From: Actinomycetes bacterium
Lineage (GTDB): Bacteria > Actinomycetota > Acidimicrobiia > Acidimicrobiales > Palsa-688
Length of the DNA: 64,000 nt
Assembly: GCA_021850325.1 (NCBI GenBank)
Contig: JAJZMF010000007.1
Span: 1 to 64,000, forward strand
Direction: 5' to 3'
The notes below the pieces were generated by a model. The model worked only from the letters and a program-made list of their open reading frames with translations. It searched no databases and had not been told where the DNA came from. Below, one piece after another: positions 36,989-46,001 of this stretch; positions within the stretch are counted from its first letter, which is position 1; each line of letters starts with the position of its first letter. Position numbers and translations under genes: made by a program.

Positions 36989-38767
36989 TCAGGCGGCCCG
37001 GCGCACCTCGTAGCCGACCTCGCCCCGGCCGGCCAGGTCGAGGCGGGCCAGGCCGACCAGCCCGTGGCGGGACTCGAACCCGTAGGGCAGGTGCACGAAA
37101 CGCTCCACCGGACGCGAACAGACCACAGCCACCCGTTCGCGCCCGTGGCGGAGCTCGAGGGCGCCACCGTCCCAACTGAGCTCGGTGGAGGTCCCGTCCC
37201 CCCGGTCGCGCAGGTAGGGCACGAGCAAGCTGTAGCGGCCGTCGCCTGCACCCTCGTCGAAGCGGGCCCGGTCACCGGCCAGCTCGGCCCGCATGTGGTA
37301 GGGGTAACGGCGGGCCCCGAGCTCGGCCTGTGCCTCCAGTTGCCGGCCCGAGCACCCGAGGCGCACCCCACCTTCGGGCGACAAGCCCGACAACGGCGTG
37401 AGCGCCCCGTCGGCGTCCCACAGGCCGAGGCCCAGCGTGAGCGGCGCCCCGCCCCACAGGCCGTAGCCCCTCAGGGCGCCTGCCCGCCCATGGTGCACCT
37501 GGGCCCCGAAGGCGAGCCGGCGGCCGGGCCCGAGCGTCAGGTCGGCGACGCCGAACGCGTCGTAGCCCGGCTGGGGGGCCAGGTCCACGTGCAGGGACCA
37601 TCCGTCGGCGTGCACGAGCGCCCGGTGGAGCGGCGCCGGCTCGACAAAGGCGCCCGCCACCTGCGCTCCGGGTAGGACCGGGGCCGGTGAGAAGCCCTCC
37701 AGCACCGCAGTGGACAGGAAGCCGAGCGCCAGGCTCACGTAGTGGGCGTCTGCCGTGTAGCTCTCGTAGCCCACCCGGTACCCGGCGGGGAGGGCGTTCT
37801 CGACCGGGCTCAGCCCACCGTCGGGGCGCACGGCCGCCTCTATCGCAGCGAAGGCCCGGGCCGCGGCCTGCTCCGCCCGCGCCGCCAGGGCGCCGTCCTC
37901 CCCGGCGAGGCGGCGGGCCGCCCGGTGGAAGAAGCAGACCTGGGCCGTTAGCGTCCACAGCTGGCCAGTGCTGCGGTGCGCACTGGCCAGTGAACCCGAC
38001 GACAGCTGCACCCCGAGGCTGCGACGCAGGCCGGTGCGCACCAGGCGCTCCAGCATGTCCCGGTGGGGCCCTGTGTATCCCTCCTCCAGCAGGTCGAACA
38101 GGTGCAGGCGGGTAAAGAGGTCGTAGGAGTTGGGGAGACCCGGCTCCCGGTAGAACCCGGCGGTGACGTCGGCCCGGGGCTCCGGCTCGTCCGCTGACGC
38201 ACTGAAGAAGGCCCCCACCCAGGCGTCCATTGCTTCGGAGGCGTGGGGGGACATGCCCGCAGCCATACGGGCCTGCTCGCCCACCATCCACACCGAGGCC
38301 CAGTTGTGCGGAGGCATGCGGGCGAAGACCTCGGGAGCGGCGACGGCCCGGACCTGCTCGGAGAGCGCGGAAACGTCTTCGCCCGCCCGCTGCAGGAGCC
38401 GGAGCGTCCGCATGACCGCCGGCCACATGAAGTCGCGGTGGTTGGCGTACCCGGCGCTGCCCACATCGAAGGAGAAGCCAGCGGCGGCCGGGCGCTCGGA
38501 CGGGTCGAGCAGGTGCCGGAGCGTCGCTGCCAGGCAGCGCCGGGCGGCCCCGGCGTGCTCACCGGGCCCGCCCCGGCCAAGGACGGCGAGGGCGGCGTTG
38601 ACATAGCCGAAATAGGCCGTCCCGTACTGGGTCGGCTCACCGAAGATGGGGTCGACCAGCTCCCCGTCGTCGCGCAGGCCCGGCAGCATACGCTGGACAG
38701 CACCCACCATCAGGTCCGTCGCCGCACCACCCGTCGCCGCACCACCCGTCGCCGTGGACAGGCCCAC
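36989..38767 (-). CDS. Large uncharacterised protein, possible alpha/alpha-barrel glycan lyase
   Basis: From GTG 38767 the protein has 592 residues. The first half is helical with spaced aromatic motifs (YGTAYFGYVNAALA, GYANHRDFMWPAVMRTLRLL, SYDLFTRLHLFDLLEEG, YESYTADAHYVSLALGFL), reminiscent of the toroid of heparinase/alginate-lyase-like enzymes. The second half is beta-rich. I do not recognise a named family and see no signal peptide. The start was chosen because GGGGAGG (38776-38782) lies 8 bases upstream; the frame stays open to 38857 but without support. It lies between a drug exporter and the ECF sigma gene on the same strand; the function is unknown. Confidence 0.6.
   Translation of the reverse strand: MGLSTATGGAATGGAATDLMVGAVQRMLPGLRDDGELVDPIFGEPTQYGTAYFGYVNAALAVLGRGGPGEHAGAARRCLAATLRHLLDPSERPAAAGFSFDVGSAGYANHRDFMWPAVMRTLRLLQRAGEDVSALSEQVRAVAAPEVFARMPPHNWASVWMVGEQARMAAGMSPHASEAMDAWVGAFFSASADEPEPRADVTAGFYREPGLPNSYDLFTRLHLFDLLEEGYTGPHRDMLERLVRTGLRRSLGVQLSSGSLASAHRSTGQLWTLTAQVCFFHRAARRLAGEDGALAARAEQAAARAFAAIEAAVRPDGGLSPVENALPAGYRVGYESYTADAHYVSLALGFLSTAVLEGFSPAPVLPGAQVAGAFVEPAPLHRALVHADGWSLHVDLAPQPGYDAFGVADLTLGPGRRLAFGAQVHHGRAGALRGYGLWGGAPLTLGLGLWDADGALTPLSGLSPEGGVRLGCSGRQLEAQAELGARRYPYHMRAELAGDRARFDEGAGDGRYSLLVPYLRDRGDGTSTELSWDGGALELRHGRERVAVVCSRPVERFVHLPYGFESRHGLVGLARLDLAGRGEVGYEVRRAA
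38719..38755 (-). repeat. 15-bp tandem repeat near the start of the 592-residue protein
   Basis: Two full copies of a CACCACCCGTCGCCG unit and a partial copy occur in tandem, encoding A-T-G-G-A repeats directly after the start. In-frame expansion or contraction would only change a flexible N terminus. Confidence 0.6.
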
Positions 38768-38850
38768 GAGCACCACCTCCCCAGGCTCGTCATCACTACC
38801 AGACCGGGCAGGGCGCCGCGGGGCTGCACCCGTCCTCCTCTGCGCGGGGC

Positions 38851-39423
38851 TCAGCAAGCCCCCTGCGAGCCCCGGGCCGGCTCCTCGGCGGGGGCGGTGC
38901 CGAGCAGTGCCACCAGGTCGGCCCGGGCACGGGCTACCCGGGAGCGGACCGTGCCCACCGGGCAGTCGAGCACGGCCGCCGCCTCTTCGTAGGTGAGCCC
39001 CAGTTCCTGGGTGAGCACGAACGCCGCTCTCCGCTCCGGCGCCAAACGGGACAGCAGGTCCGACACGGTGCTGGCTTGGACCGGGTCCTGTCCTGTCCCC
39101 GGCACGTCCAGGCCCAGAGCGGCGCGGTTGGCGTCGCGGAGGCGCCGGCGGTGCCGTCCCCTGAGCTCGTCCATGCAGGTGCGCCGGGCTATGGAGAGCA
39201 CCCAGGTCCGGGCGGACGAGCCGCCCCGGAAGCCGCCCAGGGCCCGCAGGACGCGCACGAAGACGTCCTGGGCCAGGTCGTCAGCGGCGCGCCGGTCGAC
39301 CAGGGCGCAGCACAGCCGGTGGACATCGGGGTAGGTGGCCCTGACCAGCGCCTCGGCGGCGGCGTCATCGCCGTGCGCGGCCCGCCCAACCAGCAGCCCC
39401 AGGCGGTCCATGTCTACGAACAT
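38851..39423 (-). CDS. ECF-type RNA polymerase sigma factor
   Basis: The 190-residue sigma-70 family protein has region 2 (about 25-90) with ADDLAQDVFVRVLRAL and RTWVLSIARRTCMDELR, and region 4 (about 120-175) with LSRLAPERRAAFVLTQELGLTYEEAAAVLDCPVGTVRSRVARAR. Only these two domains are present, as in ECF sigma factors. A zinc-finger anti-sigma factor is encoded at the end of the divergent operon (42.7 kb), and an ECF-like promoter precedes that operon. The start is ATG 39423 or 39411; neither has a good ribosome site. Confidence 0.9.
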   Translation of the reverse strand: MFVDMDRLGLLVGRAAHGDDAAAEALVRATYPDVHRLCCALVDRRAADDLAQDVFVRVLRALGGFRGGSSARTWVLSIARRTCMDELRGRHRRRLRDANRAALGLDVPGTGQDPVQASTVSDLLSRLAPERRAAFVLTQELGLTYEEAAAVLDCPVGTVRSRVARARADLVALLGTAPAEEPARGSQGAC

Positions 39424-39482
39424 AGGTCGGGAGGACGGCCTCGCAACCGAGCAGGGCCACAGACGAGGCCTGCCCCGGGCCG

Positions 39483-39510
39483 GGAACCAGGGGGCCGGCT
39501 CGAGCGACTA
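39483..39510 (+). promoter_or_regulatory. Candidate ECF-sigma promoter
   Basis: GGAAC (39483-39487) is followed after 17 bases by CGACTA (39505-39510). GGAAC at -35 is the commonest ECF-sigma element and CGTC/CGAC-type -10 boxes are usual. It lies upstream of the SCO1-fusion operon and opposite the sigma gene, as expected for an autoregulated ECF system. Confidence 0.4.
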
Positions 39511-39570
39511 ATCAGGTCGTGAACTTGCCCTTCAGGCGGATCCAGCCATGAGCGCGTTGGGAGCCCAGCC

Positions 39571-41445
39571 GTGCCGGGCATGAGCTCGGGGCTGAACGCC
39601 AACAACCCGACCATCGTCGCCGCCTTCCAGTCCCTCCTCTACCACCAGGGCATCGTCGCCCTGGTTGTGCTGGTGGTGATGGCGGCGGCATGGCGGGCCT
39701 TGCGCATGCTCGAGCTCCGCCGGGCACTGTCGGGTGCCCCCGGCCCGGCCGAGCCCTGGCCGGGGGCTTCCGCCCTGACCACCGAAGCTCCGGGGCGCCG
39801 GCTGCTACGGGTGGGCTTCGGGCTGCTCTGGGTGCTCGACGGGATCCTCCAGGCTCAGCCCGACATGCCGTTGGGCATGACGACCGGCGTCATGCAACCG
39901 GCAGCTGCCTCCTCCCCCACCTGGGTCCAGCACGTGGCCAACGCCGGGGCCACGGTGTGGAGCTTCCACCCTGTCGAGGCGCCCGCCTCGGCTGTGTGGA
40001 TCCAGGTCGGCATCGGGCTCTGGCTGCTCGTTGCCACCCGGGGGACCTGGTCACGGCTGGCCGGCGTGGCCGCCGCCATCTGGGGCACCGTGGTGTGGGT
40101 CTTCGGCGAGGCCTTCGGTGGCCTGTTCGCCCCCGGGCTGAGCTGGCTCTACGGCGCACCGGGGGCGGCGCTCGCCTATGCCCTGGCCGGCGTCCTGGTG
40201 GCCCTGCCGGAGGAGTGGTGGGCCGGTCGGCGTCTCCCTCGCGCCCTCCTCAGGGCCCTGGGGTCGTTCCTGGTGGGCATGGCCCTGCTCCAGGCGTGGC
40301 CCGGGCGCGGCTTCTGGGAGGGCCACCTGCCCCACAGCGCCCTCCCGGGGAGCCTGGCCAGCATGTCGCACCGGATGGCCCTCACCCCCCAGCCGTCGGT
40401 CCTCTCGGGCTGGGTGAGCGCGTTCGCCGGCTTCGACGAGGCGCACGGTTTTGCCGTCAACTTCTTCGTCGTGACCTGCCTGGCCCTGACGGGAGCCGCC
40501 CTGGTGGTGGGCAGGAGGCGTGCGCTGCGTTATGCCGTCCTCGGGTACTGGGCCCTCAGCCTGGCCGACTGGGTGCTGGTCCAGGACCTTGGCTTCCTGG
40601 GTGGGGTGGGCACCGACCCCAACAGCATGGTGCCCCTGGCCCTCCTGGTGACCGCTGCCTACCTGGGGGTGACCAGGCTGCCTGCTCCGGGCGGTGCCAC
40701 CGCCACCGTGGTGCCCCTGGCCCGGGCCCAGTCCCTCGGGGCCCGCCTGGGTGGTTGGAGGCTGGCCCTGAGCCGGCACCCGGGGTACTTCCTACGGTCG
40801 GTCCTGGCCCTCGGCTCGGTCGGCATCGTGCTGCTCGGAGCGGTGCCCATGGCCCTCGCCTCGGCCCAGCCCAATGCCGACCCCATCATCGCCCAGGCCC
40901 TGAACGGCGTCCCCAACGTCACCGACTTCCCGGCCCGTACCTTCGCCCTGGTGGACCAGTACGGCCGCCCGGTGAGCCTACGGAGCCTGAGAGGCAGCAC
41001 GGTGGCCCTCACCTTCCTGGACCCTGTGTGCACCAATGACTGCCCGCTCATCGCCCGCTACTTCCGTCAGGCCGACAACCTCCTGTCGCCTGCATTGCGC
41101 CGCCGGGTGGAGATGGTGGCCATCGTGGCCAACCCGGTGTACCGGACCGGCTACTACGTCCGGGAGTTCGACCGCCAGGAAGGCATGCAGCACCTGGCCA
41201 ACTGGCTCTACCTCACAGGCCCCCTGCCCGCCCTGCAGAAAGCCTGGGCCGCCTATGGCATCCAGGTGTCCTACGAACCCGGGGGGGCCATGATCGGCCA
41301 CAGCGAACTGGCCTTCGTGATCGACGCCCGGGGCCGCGTCCGCTCGGTCCTGGAGGCGAGCCCCGGGTCGGGCACCCAGGCACAGACCTCCTCCCTTGCC
41401 TTCGAGCTGGCGGGCGCTCTCAGAACGGCAGCCCGTGGCCACTGA
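39571..41445 (+). CDS. Polytopic membrane protein fused to a SCO1/SenC copper-chaperone domain
   Basis: The 624-residue fusion has an N-terminal membrane part (about 20-430) with roughly 9-10 hydrophobic segments, including GFGLLWVLDGILQAQPDMP and VVWVFGEAFGGLFAPGLSWLYG, a set I associate with an unnamed actinobacterial membrane family. The C-terminal thioredoxin-fold domain (about 445-615) has Cys487-x3-Cys491 (CTNDCP) and His577 (IGHSELAFVID), the copper-binding triad of SCO1. SCO1 proteins deliver Cu(I) to cytochrome oxidase CuA. The two following genes overlap or nearly abut it. GTG 39571 (GGGAG upstream) or ATG 39580 could be the start. Confidence 0.82.
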   Translation: MPGMSSGLNANNPTIVAAFQSLLYHQGIVALVVLVVMAAAWRALRMLELRRALSGAPGPAEPWPGASALTTEAPGRRLLRVGFGLLWVLDGILQAQPDMPLGMTTGVMQPAAASSPTWVQHVANAGATVWSFHPVEAPASAVWIQVGIGLWLLVATRGTWSRLAGVAAAIWGTVVWVFGEAFGGLFAPGLSWLYGAPGAALAYALAGVLVALPEEWWAGRRLPRALLRALGSFLVGMALLQAWPGRGFWEGHLPHSALPGSLASMSHRMALTPQPSVLSGWVSAFAGFDEAHGFAVNFFVVTCLALTGAALVVGRRRALRYAVLGYWALSLADWVLVQDLGFLGGVGTDPNSMVPLALLVTAAYLGVTRLPAPGGATATVVPLARAQSLGARLGGWRLALSRHPGYFLRSVLALGSVGIVLLGAVPMALASAQPNADPIIAQALNGVPNVTDFPARTFALVDQYGRPVSLRSLRGSTVALTFLDPVCTNDCPLIARYFRQADNLLSPALRRRVEMVAIVANPVYRTGYYVREFDRQEGMQHLANWLYLTGPLPALQKAWAAYGIQVSYEPGGAMIGHSELAFVIDARGRVRSVLEASPGSGTQAQTSSLAFELAGALRTAARGH

Positions 41446-42664
41446 GCCGGTGGCCCCAACCCGCTCCGCTCGCCCGGGCCGGAGCCCGGGCGCCAGGCAC
41501 CGGTCGGCCGCTGTGCTGGCAGCCGCCGGGGCAGCCCTGTCGATCGGCCTGCCGGCAACGGCGGCAGCCGGGGCCACCAGGGCACGGGCAGCGCTGAGCG
41601 CGGTCCCCATGGCCACGTCCCTCACCACCACCCTCGGCACCTGGGCCAGCGTCCCCATGGGCCGCCTGGGCCAGCCCCTCAACACGTTCTGGCAGCTGTT
41701 CCTGGTCCCGGCCCACGGGCACCGCTGGGCAGACCATGCAGGTCAACTGGCGGTGGCCGACAACGGCGGCCTGCTCATGGCCGGCGCCGGCGGCCGTTCC
41801 CTCGTGGTGGCGGTCCGGCCCTCCGACCAGTTGCGCTTCTCGGCTGTGGTGAGCACAACCGATGGCCGGTCCTGGGGCCCCGTGCCACCGCTGAACGGGA
41901 CAGTTGCGTCCTTGGCGACGGGGGCGGACGGCAGTGACGTGGCGCTGGTCCGGGGACCGGGCGGACAGGCAGCCGTGCTCGCCTCCAGTGGTGGCAACGC
42001 CTGGCGGACCTTGCTCTCCGGCACCGCGTGGGGCCGGCGGGGCGCTGGCAGGCGGTGCGCGCCCGAGGCCCTCACCGCAGTGGCCGTGCTGGCCCCAGGC
42101 ACCCCCGTAGTAGGCACGGCATGCACCCGGCCCGGCACCACGGGCGTGTTCGTGGCCCACGGCAAGCTCTGGGCGCCGTTCGGCGGGGCTCACCTCGGAG
42201 GGCGGGCGGACGGCTCTGTGGTGCAGGTGCTCTCGCTCAGAGCAGGGGGCGGCGTGGTGTCGGCGCTGTTCGCCATGGGCACCGGCCGTGCCTCCCGTCT
42301 GGCCGAGGGCTGGGGCAGGGTGCATGGCCCGTGGCGGCTCTCAGCGCCGCTCGCCATGGCGCCCCACGGCTCGCTGGTGTCGGTCGGACCGGCTCCCCGG
42401 GGAGGGGAGTTCGTGCTCTACCGGGTGGGCCGGACGGGCCTGCGCCTGGCCGTGGTGGACGGCCCGGGCCGGAGGTGGCGGTCCCTGCCGCCACCTCCGG
42501 CGGGCACAGCGACGGTGGCCTTCCCCGGACCGGGCGTCGTGGAGGCACTGGCAGCCCACGGCTCCACGATGACGGTGTGGCGGCTCGGGGGCACCCCGGC
42601 ACACTGGGCACCGGTGCAGCGGCTCCACGTCGACATCCTCTACGGTTCCTCGAACCTGCGCTGA
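41435..42664 (+). CDS. Exported beta-propeller-like protein of the SCO1 operon
   Basis: The 409-residue protein has an N-terminal basic region and a hydrophobic, Ala-rich signal (about 22-60). The body shows repeated short blades of the kind seen in sialidase/BNR-like propellers: VVSTTDGRSWGPVPPLNG, LASSGGNAWRTLLSGT, VAHGKLWAPFG and GGTPAHWAPVQ, with the Asp-box-like S-x-D-G-x-x-W. Catalytic residues are not evident. It overlaps the SCO1-fusion gene by 11 bases (GTG at 41435). It is probably a surface accessory protein of the sigma/SCO1 system; the role is unknown. Confidence 0.65.
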   Translation: MATEPVAPTRSARPGRSPGARHRSAAVLAAAGAALSIGLPATAAAGATRARAALSAVPMATSLTTTLGTWASVPMGRLGQPLNTFWQLFLVPAHGHRWADHAGQLAVADNGGLLMAGAGGRSLVVAVRPSDQLRFSAVVSTTDGRSWGPVPPLNGTVASLATGADGSDVALVRGPGGQAAVLASSGGNAWRTLLSGTAWGRRGAGRRCAPEALTAVAVLAPGTPVVGTACTRPGTTGVFVAHGKLWAPFGGAHLGGRADGSVVQVLSLRAGGGVVSALFAMGTGRASRLAEGWGRVHGPWRLSAPLAMAPHGSLVSVGPAPRGGEFVLYRVGRTGLRLAVVDGPGRRWRSLPPPPAGTATVAFPGPGVVEALAAHGSTMTVWRLGGTPAHWAPVQRLHVDILYGSSNLR

Positions 42665-42672
42665 GCGCGAAC

Positions 42673-43320
42673 ATGGCACAAGGCACGCCGGGGGCCGGCG
42701 CGAACGGGCCGGTCGAGGGGAGGTGGTCGGGGCCCATGGGCCGACGCTCTGGTAGCGGTGCCGGTACCCGAGGACGCCAGAGGCGCGCCCGCTCCGACAG
42801 CGGTGGCACCGGGCGGGCCGCAGTGCTCAGCGCTTCCTGCTCCCTGGTGCAGGAGGCACTGAGCGCCCAGCTGGACGGAGAGCCGGCACCGCTGGGGACC
42901 TCGGAGGTGCTGGGCCACCTGGGCAGGTGCCGGCCCTGTCGGGAGTTCCAGGCGGCGGCCGGGTCGCTCGGGCTCCTGGCGCCCCCCGTTCCGCCAGCCG
43001 TGCCGTCGGAGCAGTTGGTTGCCGCTGTGGTGGCAACCAGGCCCCGGGGCCGTCTGGGCCGGAGGGCGTCACGCCTCGCCGGCCGGCTCGGGCCGGTTGG
43101 CCGGGACCGGCTGGGGCCGGCCTGGGCGGTACCGGCCATGCTCGTAGGTGTGGCCCTGCCACCTGCCGCCCTGGCCGCCTCGACCGGTCTGCAGCCGGCG
43201 CACGTGAGCTCACGCCCCCCGTGCAACGCCCTGTTGGGAGGGCACAGGGGCCTCGCCCCTCTGCCGCCCGTGCTCCGGCAGGTACGCCTCAGCCAGCCAA
43301 TGGGGCCCGCAAGAGGCTGA
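42673..43320 (+). CDS. Zinc-finger (ZAS-type) anti-sigma factor, membrane-anchored
   Basis: The protein has up to 215 residues. A ZAS core reads CSLVQEALSAQLDGEPAPLGTSEVLGHLGRCRPCREF, giving His82-x3-Cys86-x2-Cys89. A hydrophobic segment near 155-175 (AVPAMLVGVALPPAALAAS) would anchor it. Such proteins hold an ECF sigma factor inactive; its partner is most likely the sigma factor at 38.9-39.4 kb. The first about 50 residues are low-complexity, and GTG 42823, which opens directly into the ZAS core, is an equally good start. Its last 32 bases overlap the convergent GH51 gene. Confidence 0.7.
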   Translation: MAQGTPGAGANGPVEGRWSGPMGRRSGSGAGTRGRQRRARSDSGGTGRAAVLSASCSLVQEALSAQLDGEPAPLGTSEVLGHLGRCRPCREFQAAAGSLGLLAPPVPPAVPSEQLVAAVVATRPRGRLGRRASRLAGRLGPVGRDRLGPAWAVPAMLVGVALPPAALAASTGLQPAHVSSRPPCNALLGGHRGLAPLPPVLRQVRLSQPMGPARG

Positions 43321-44752
43321 ACGAACTGGCAGGGAGGTCGAGCTCCAACCTCCCCTCGACGGTCCGCTCACTGCTCCGGGTCGTCACCACGCCCTCCACA
43401 TCGGCCAGCTCCGTGCGGCCACCGGCCGTCAGCGTCGTGACCTCGACCGGCCCCTCGATCCCACCGATCGCGTCCAGGACGACCCTCTCCTGCGAACTGC
43501 TCCGGTTGACCACCGTCAGCGCCATGTGGCTGCCGTCCGACGAGACGGTGGAGGCGCAGTCGAGCAGCCCGAAGGGCCCGAGGTCCCTGACCCTGTGGGG
43601 CCACCTGGTACGCAGCTCCTCCGGCGCCTCAACAGTCGGGCCGTCCACGAAACAGTCCACAGCCGTGCCTTCATGGCCCTGCACGTGCAGCAGCAGGGGG
43701 TGGTAGATGGGCTGGCGCACGGCTGCTGTGGGAGTGGTGACTATGGGGGCGATGGCGTTCACCATCTGGGCCAGGTTCGCCATCTCCACCCAGTCGCAGT
43801 TGCGCACGAAGATGTTGAGGTAGGTCCCGACGGCCAGTGCGTCCTGGAACGCGTAACGCTCCTCGAGGCCACCGCCGTTCGTACGGAACCACACGTTCCA
43901 CTCGTCGTACGCGATGCGGGGGGGCCGGCTCAGCCCCTGGGCGTAGGCGGCCTGTGAGAGCACGCCCTTGAGGATGCCGATGGCGCGCTCGGCCATGTGG
44001 GGGGCCAGCAGGTTGCTCCAGTAGTCCTCGGAGCCGGTGTATATGTGGACCGAGTACAGCTCGACGAGCGACGCCAGGGCAGGCGCGACCTTCAGGTCCC
44101 ACTCGCTCCAGCCGGACTCCCCGCATGCCACGAACCTGGCTCCGGGGCTCAGGGCCCGCAGGGCCCTGGCCCACCGGGTGGCCTCGGCTATGTACTCCTC
44201 GGCCGACATGCTGCCCGTCTGCCAGTCCCCGTACATCTCGTTGCCCAGTCCCCACCACTCCACGCCGTAGGGCTCGGGGTGGCCGCCCTCCCGCCGCCGC
44301 TCCGACCACGTCGTGCCACCGGGCACGTTGCAGTACTCGACCCAGTTCAGGGCCTCCTCCAGGGTGCCGGTGCCCATGTTCAGGCAGATGTAGGGCTCGG
44401 CGCCCAGGGCCCGGCAGTACGCGATGAACTCGTCGGTACCGAACGTGTTGGGCTCGGCTCCCCCCCACGCGAGCTCGGGCCGGGACGGCCGTTCCTGCAC
44501 TGGGCCTATGCCGTCGGCCCAGTGGTAGTTCGACACGAAGTTGCCACCCGGCCAGCGCAGGACCGGCACCCTCAGGTCGCGCAGCAGGTCGAGCACGTCG
44601 GTGCGGAACCCACGCTCGTCACTGAGGGCCGAGCCGGGCTCGTAGAGCCCACCGTAGATGCACCGTCCCAGGTGCTCGACGAAGCCGCCGTAGACCCGTT
44701 TGCCCAGGGGGCCTATGGCCCGACGTGGGTTGACGGTCACCTTGGTCGTCAT
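43289..44752 (-). CDS. GH51 alpha-L-arabinofuranosidase
   Basis: The 487-residue cytoplasmic enzyme (no signal peptide) has an N-terminal GGFVEHLGRCIYGGLYEPGS, LRWPGGNFVSNYHWADGIGP, acid/base Glu172 (GLGNEMYG) and nucleophile Glu284 (IAYDEWNVW), with a C-terminal beta sandwich. It removes terminal arabinofuranosyl units from arabino-oligosaccharides. AAGGAGGG lies 8 bases before the ATG at 44752. It follows the Gfo/Idh gene on the same strand after a small hairpin, so it may be the last gene of the LacI-controlled transport operon. Confidence 0.93.
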   Translation of the reverse strand: MTTKVTVNPRRAIGPLGKRVYGGFVEHLGRCIYGGLYEPGSALSDERGFRTDVLDLLRDLRVPVLRWPGGNFVSNYHWADGIGPVQERPSRPELAWGGAEPNTFGTDEFIAYCRALGAEPYICLNMGTGTLEEALNWVEYCNVPGGTTWSERRREGGHPEPYGVEWWGLGNEMYGDWQTGSMSAEEYIAEATRWARALRALSPGARFVACGESGWSEWDLKVAPALASLVELYSVHIYTGSEDYWSNLLAPHMAERAIGILKGVLSQAAYAQGLSRPPRIAYDEWNVWFRTNGGGLEERYAFQDALAVGTYLNIFVRNCDWVEMANLAQMVNAIAPIVTTPTAAVRQPIYHPLLLHVQGHEGTAVDCFVDGPTVEAPEELRTRWPHRVRDLGPFGLLDCASTVSSDGSHMALTVVNRSSSQERVVLDAIGGIEGPVEVTTLTAGGRTELADVEGVVTTRSSERTVEGRLELDLPASSFSLLRAPLAG

Positions 44753-44774
44753 GTGCGATGCCCTCCTTGCCTGT

Positions 44775-44797
44775 CCCCCGACCGGCGTGGTCAGGGG
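44775..44797 (-). terminator. Small hairpin between the Gfo/Idh and GH51 genes
   Basis: CCCCCGACC (44775-44783) pairs with GGTCAGGGG (44789-44797) with one mismatch, in the 52-bp gap just before the GH51 ribosome site. It may attenuate read-through or stabilise an mRNA end. Confidence 0.35.
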
Positions 44798-44804
44798 CCC
44801 TCGC

Positions 44805-46001
44805 TCACCTGGCCCCGGTTGTCACGCAGCCGGCCCCGGGCCCGCCCGGCACCGCCCAGGGTACGTCGAGCTGCGAGAAGAGCCGGCCCGTCCTGCTCGT
44901 CCCATGGACCGCGCCACCGACCCCCGCAAGGACCGGGTAAGCCTCCATTCCCTCCCCGTGCCAGCGCACGTGCTCCGGGGGCACCTCGCGCACAGGGAGG
45001 GAATGGAGCAGCTCGACCACCTCGACGAAGGGCCGCGACCGCTCCAGGGGGCAGGAGAGCCCGGCTCCGGGCCGGCCGGCCACCAGGTCCACGAGCTGGC
45101 CCAGGAGGCTCTGGCGCTCGAAGTGCTCCTGCCACGAGCGGCCCCCCACCGAGAACTGCAGCGCATCGGTCTCGTAGGGCCAGACCACCTGGCCGCCCGG
45201 GCCCCGCACCTCCAGGGCGGGCGGCTCCACCTCCTCGGCGCACAGGGTGAGCGCGACCACGAAAGAGCGGCCACCGGCGAGCTCGACCCGCATGCAGCCG
45301 GTGTCCTCGACCTCGATGGGGTTGGCCCGGTAGCGCTCGGCCGCGAACGCCGCCACCCGCTCCCCCGTACCCGCACCTGCGGCCAGCACGCAGTTCATCA
45401 CAGCATGGGCGAAGGGGTTGGAGAACGCGCCGTCGCGCACCAGTGCCCCGTCGAGCACCTCGCGGCCCGCCCACCGGGACCGGTACCAGTAGCTGCGCGG
45501 GCGGCGCCACTGCCCGGCCGCCACCACTTCGACCGGTCCTGCCAGCTCGGAGCCGGCGACCACCTGGTGCAACCGGCCGAGGGCGGCCGACCCCGTGCTC
45601 TGGAACCCGACCTGGCACAGGGCCCCCTTGCGGGACGCCAGTGCGCTCAGGGCGTCGAAGTCCTCCAGCGACACGAAGGGCGGCTTCTCGACGAGCACGT
45701 GCAGGCCCCGCTCGAAAGCCGCACGGCACATGTCGGCGTGCAGGTGCAAAGGGGTGGCGACGACCAGGACGTCCAGGTCATGCCGCTGGCCCAACATCAG
45801 GCGCCAGTCGGTGAAGTGCTCGGCGCCCAGCCGGGAGAGCACAGCCGTGGCCTCCTCACCGGGGGCGACCACGTCGGCACAGGCGGCCAGGCGCGCCTGC
45901 CCCAGGCCGGCGAGGCGGTCGAGCTCACGCAGGTGGGACGCGCCGTAGCCGTGCAACCCCACCAGCCCAACCGCCGGTGCTCCGTGGATCCCTGCCATCA
46001 C
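44805..46001 (-). CDS. Gfo/Idh/MocA-family oxidoreductase
   Basis: The 398-residue NAD(P)-dependent dehydrogenase has Rossmann motif GLVGLHGYGASH at about 12-23 and VLVEKPPF with the conserved EKP, then a beta-sheet domain with AGREVLDGALVRDGAFSNPFAHAV in place of the usual G-G-x-x-x-D-x-G-x-H. Such enzymes oxidise sugars, inositols or sugar acids. The start overlaps the heparinase-like gene stop (GTG 46001 or ATG 45998). It is part of the operon with the sugar transporter. Confidence 0.85.
   Translation of the reverse strand: MMAGIHGAPAVGLVGLHGYGASHLRELDRLAGLGQARLAACADVVAPGEEATAVLSRLGAEHFTDWRLMLGQRHDLDVLVVATPLHLHADMCRAAFERGLHVLVEKPPFVSLEDFDALSALASRKGALCQVGFQSTGSAALGRLHQVVAGSELAGPVEVVAAGQWRRPRSYWYRSRWAGREVLDGALVRDGAFSNPFAHAVMNCVLAAGAGTGERVAAFAAERYRANPIEVEDTGCMRVELAGGRSFVVALTLCAEEVEPPALEVRGPGGQVVWPYETDALQFSVGGRSWQEHFERQSLLGQLVDLVAGRPGAGLSCPLERSRPFVEVVELLHSLPVREVPPEHVRWHGEGMEAYPVLAGVGGAVHGTSRTGRLFSQLDVPWAVPGGPGAGCVTTGAR

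Noticed and set aside
35362-37371. A 669-residue minus-strand frame overlapping the MFS exporter in another frame.
   Set aside because: The translation is low-complexity Gly/Arg/Pro without membrane segments, whereas the alternative frame gives a textbook 14-TM exporter.
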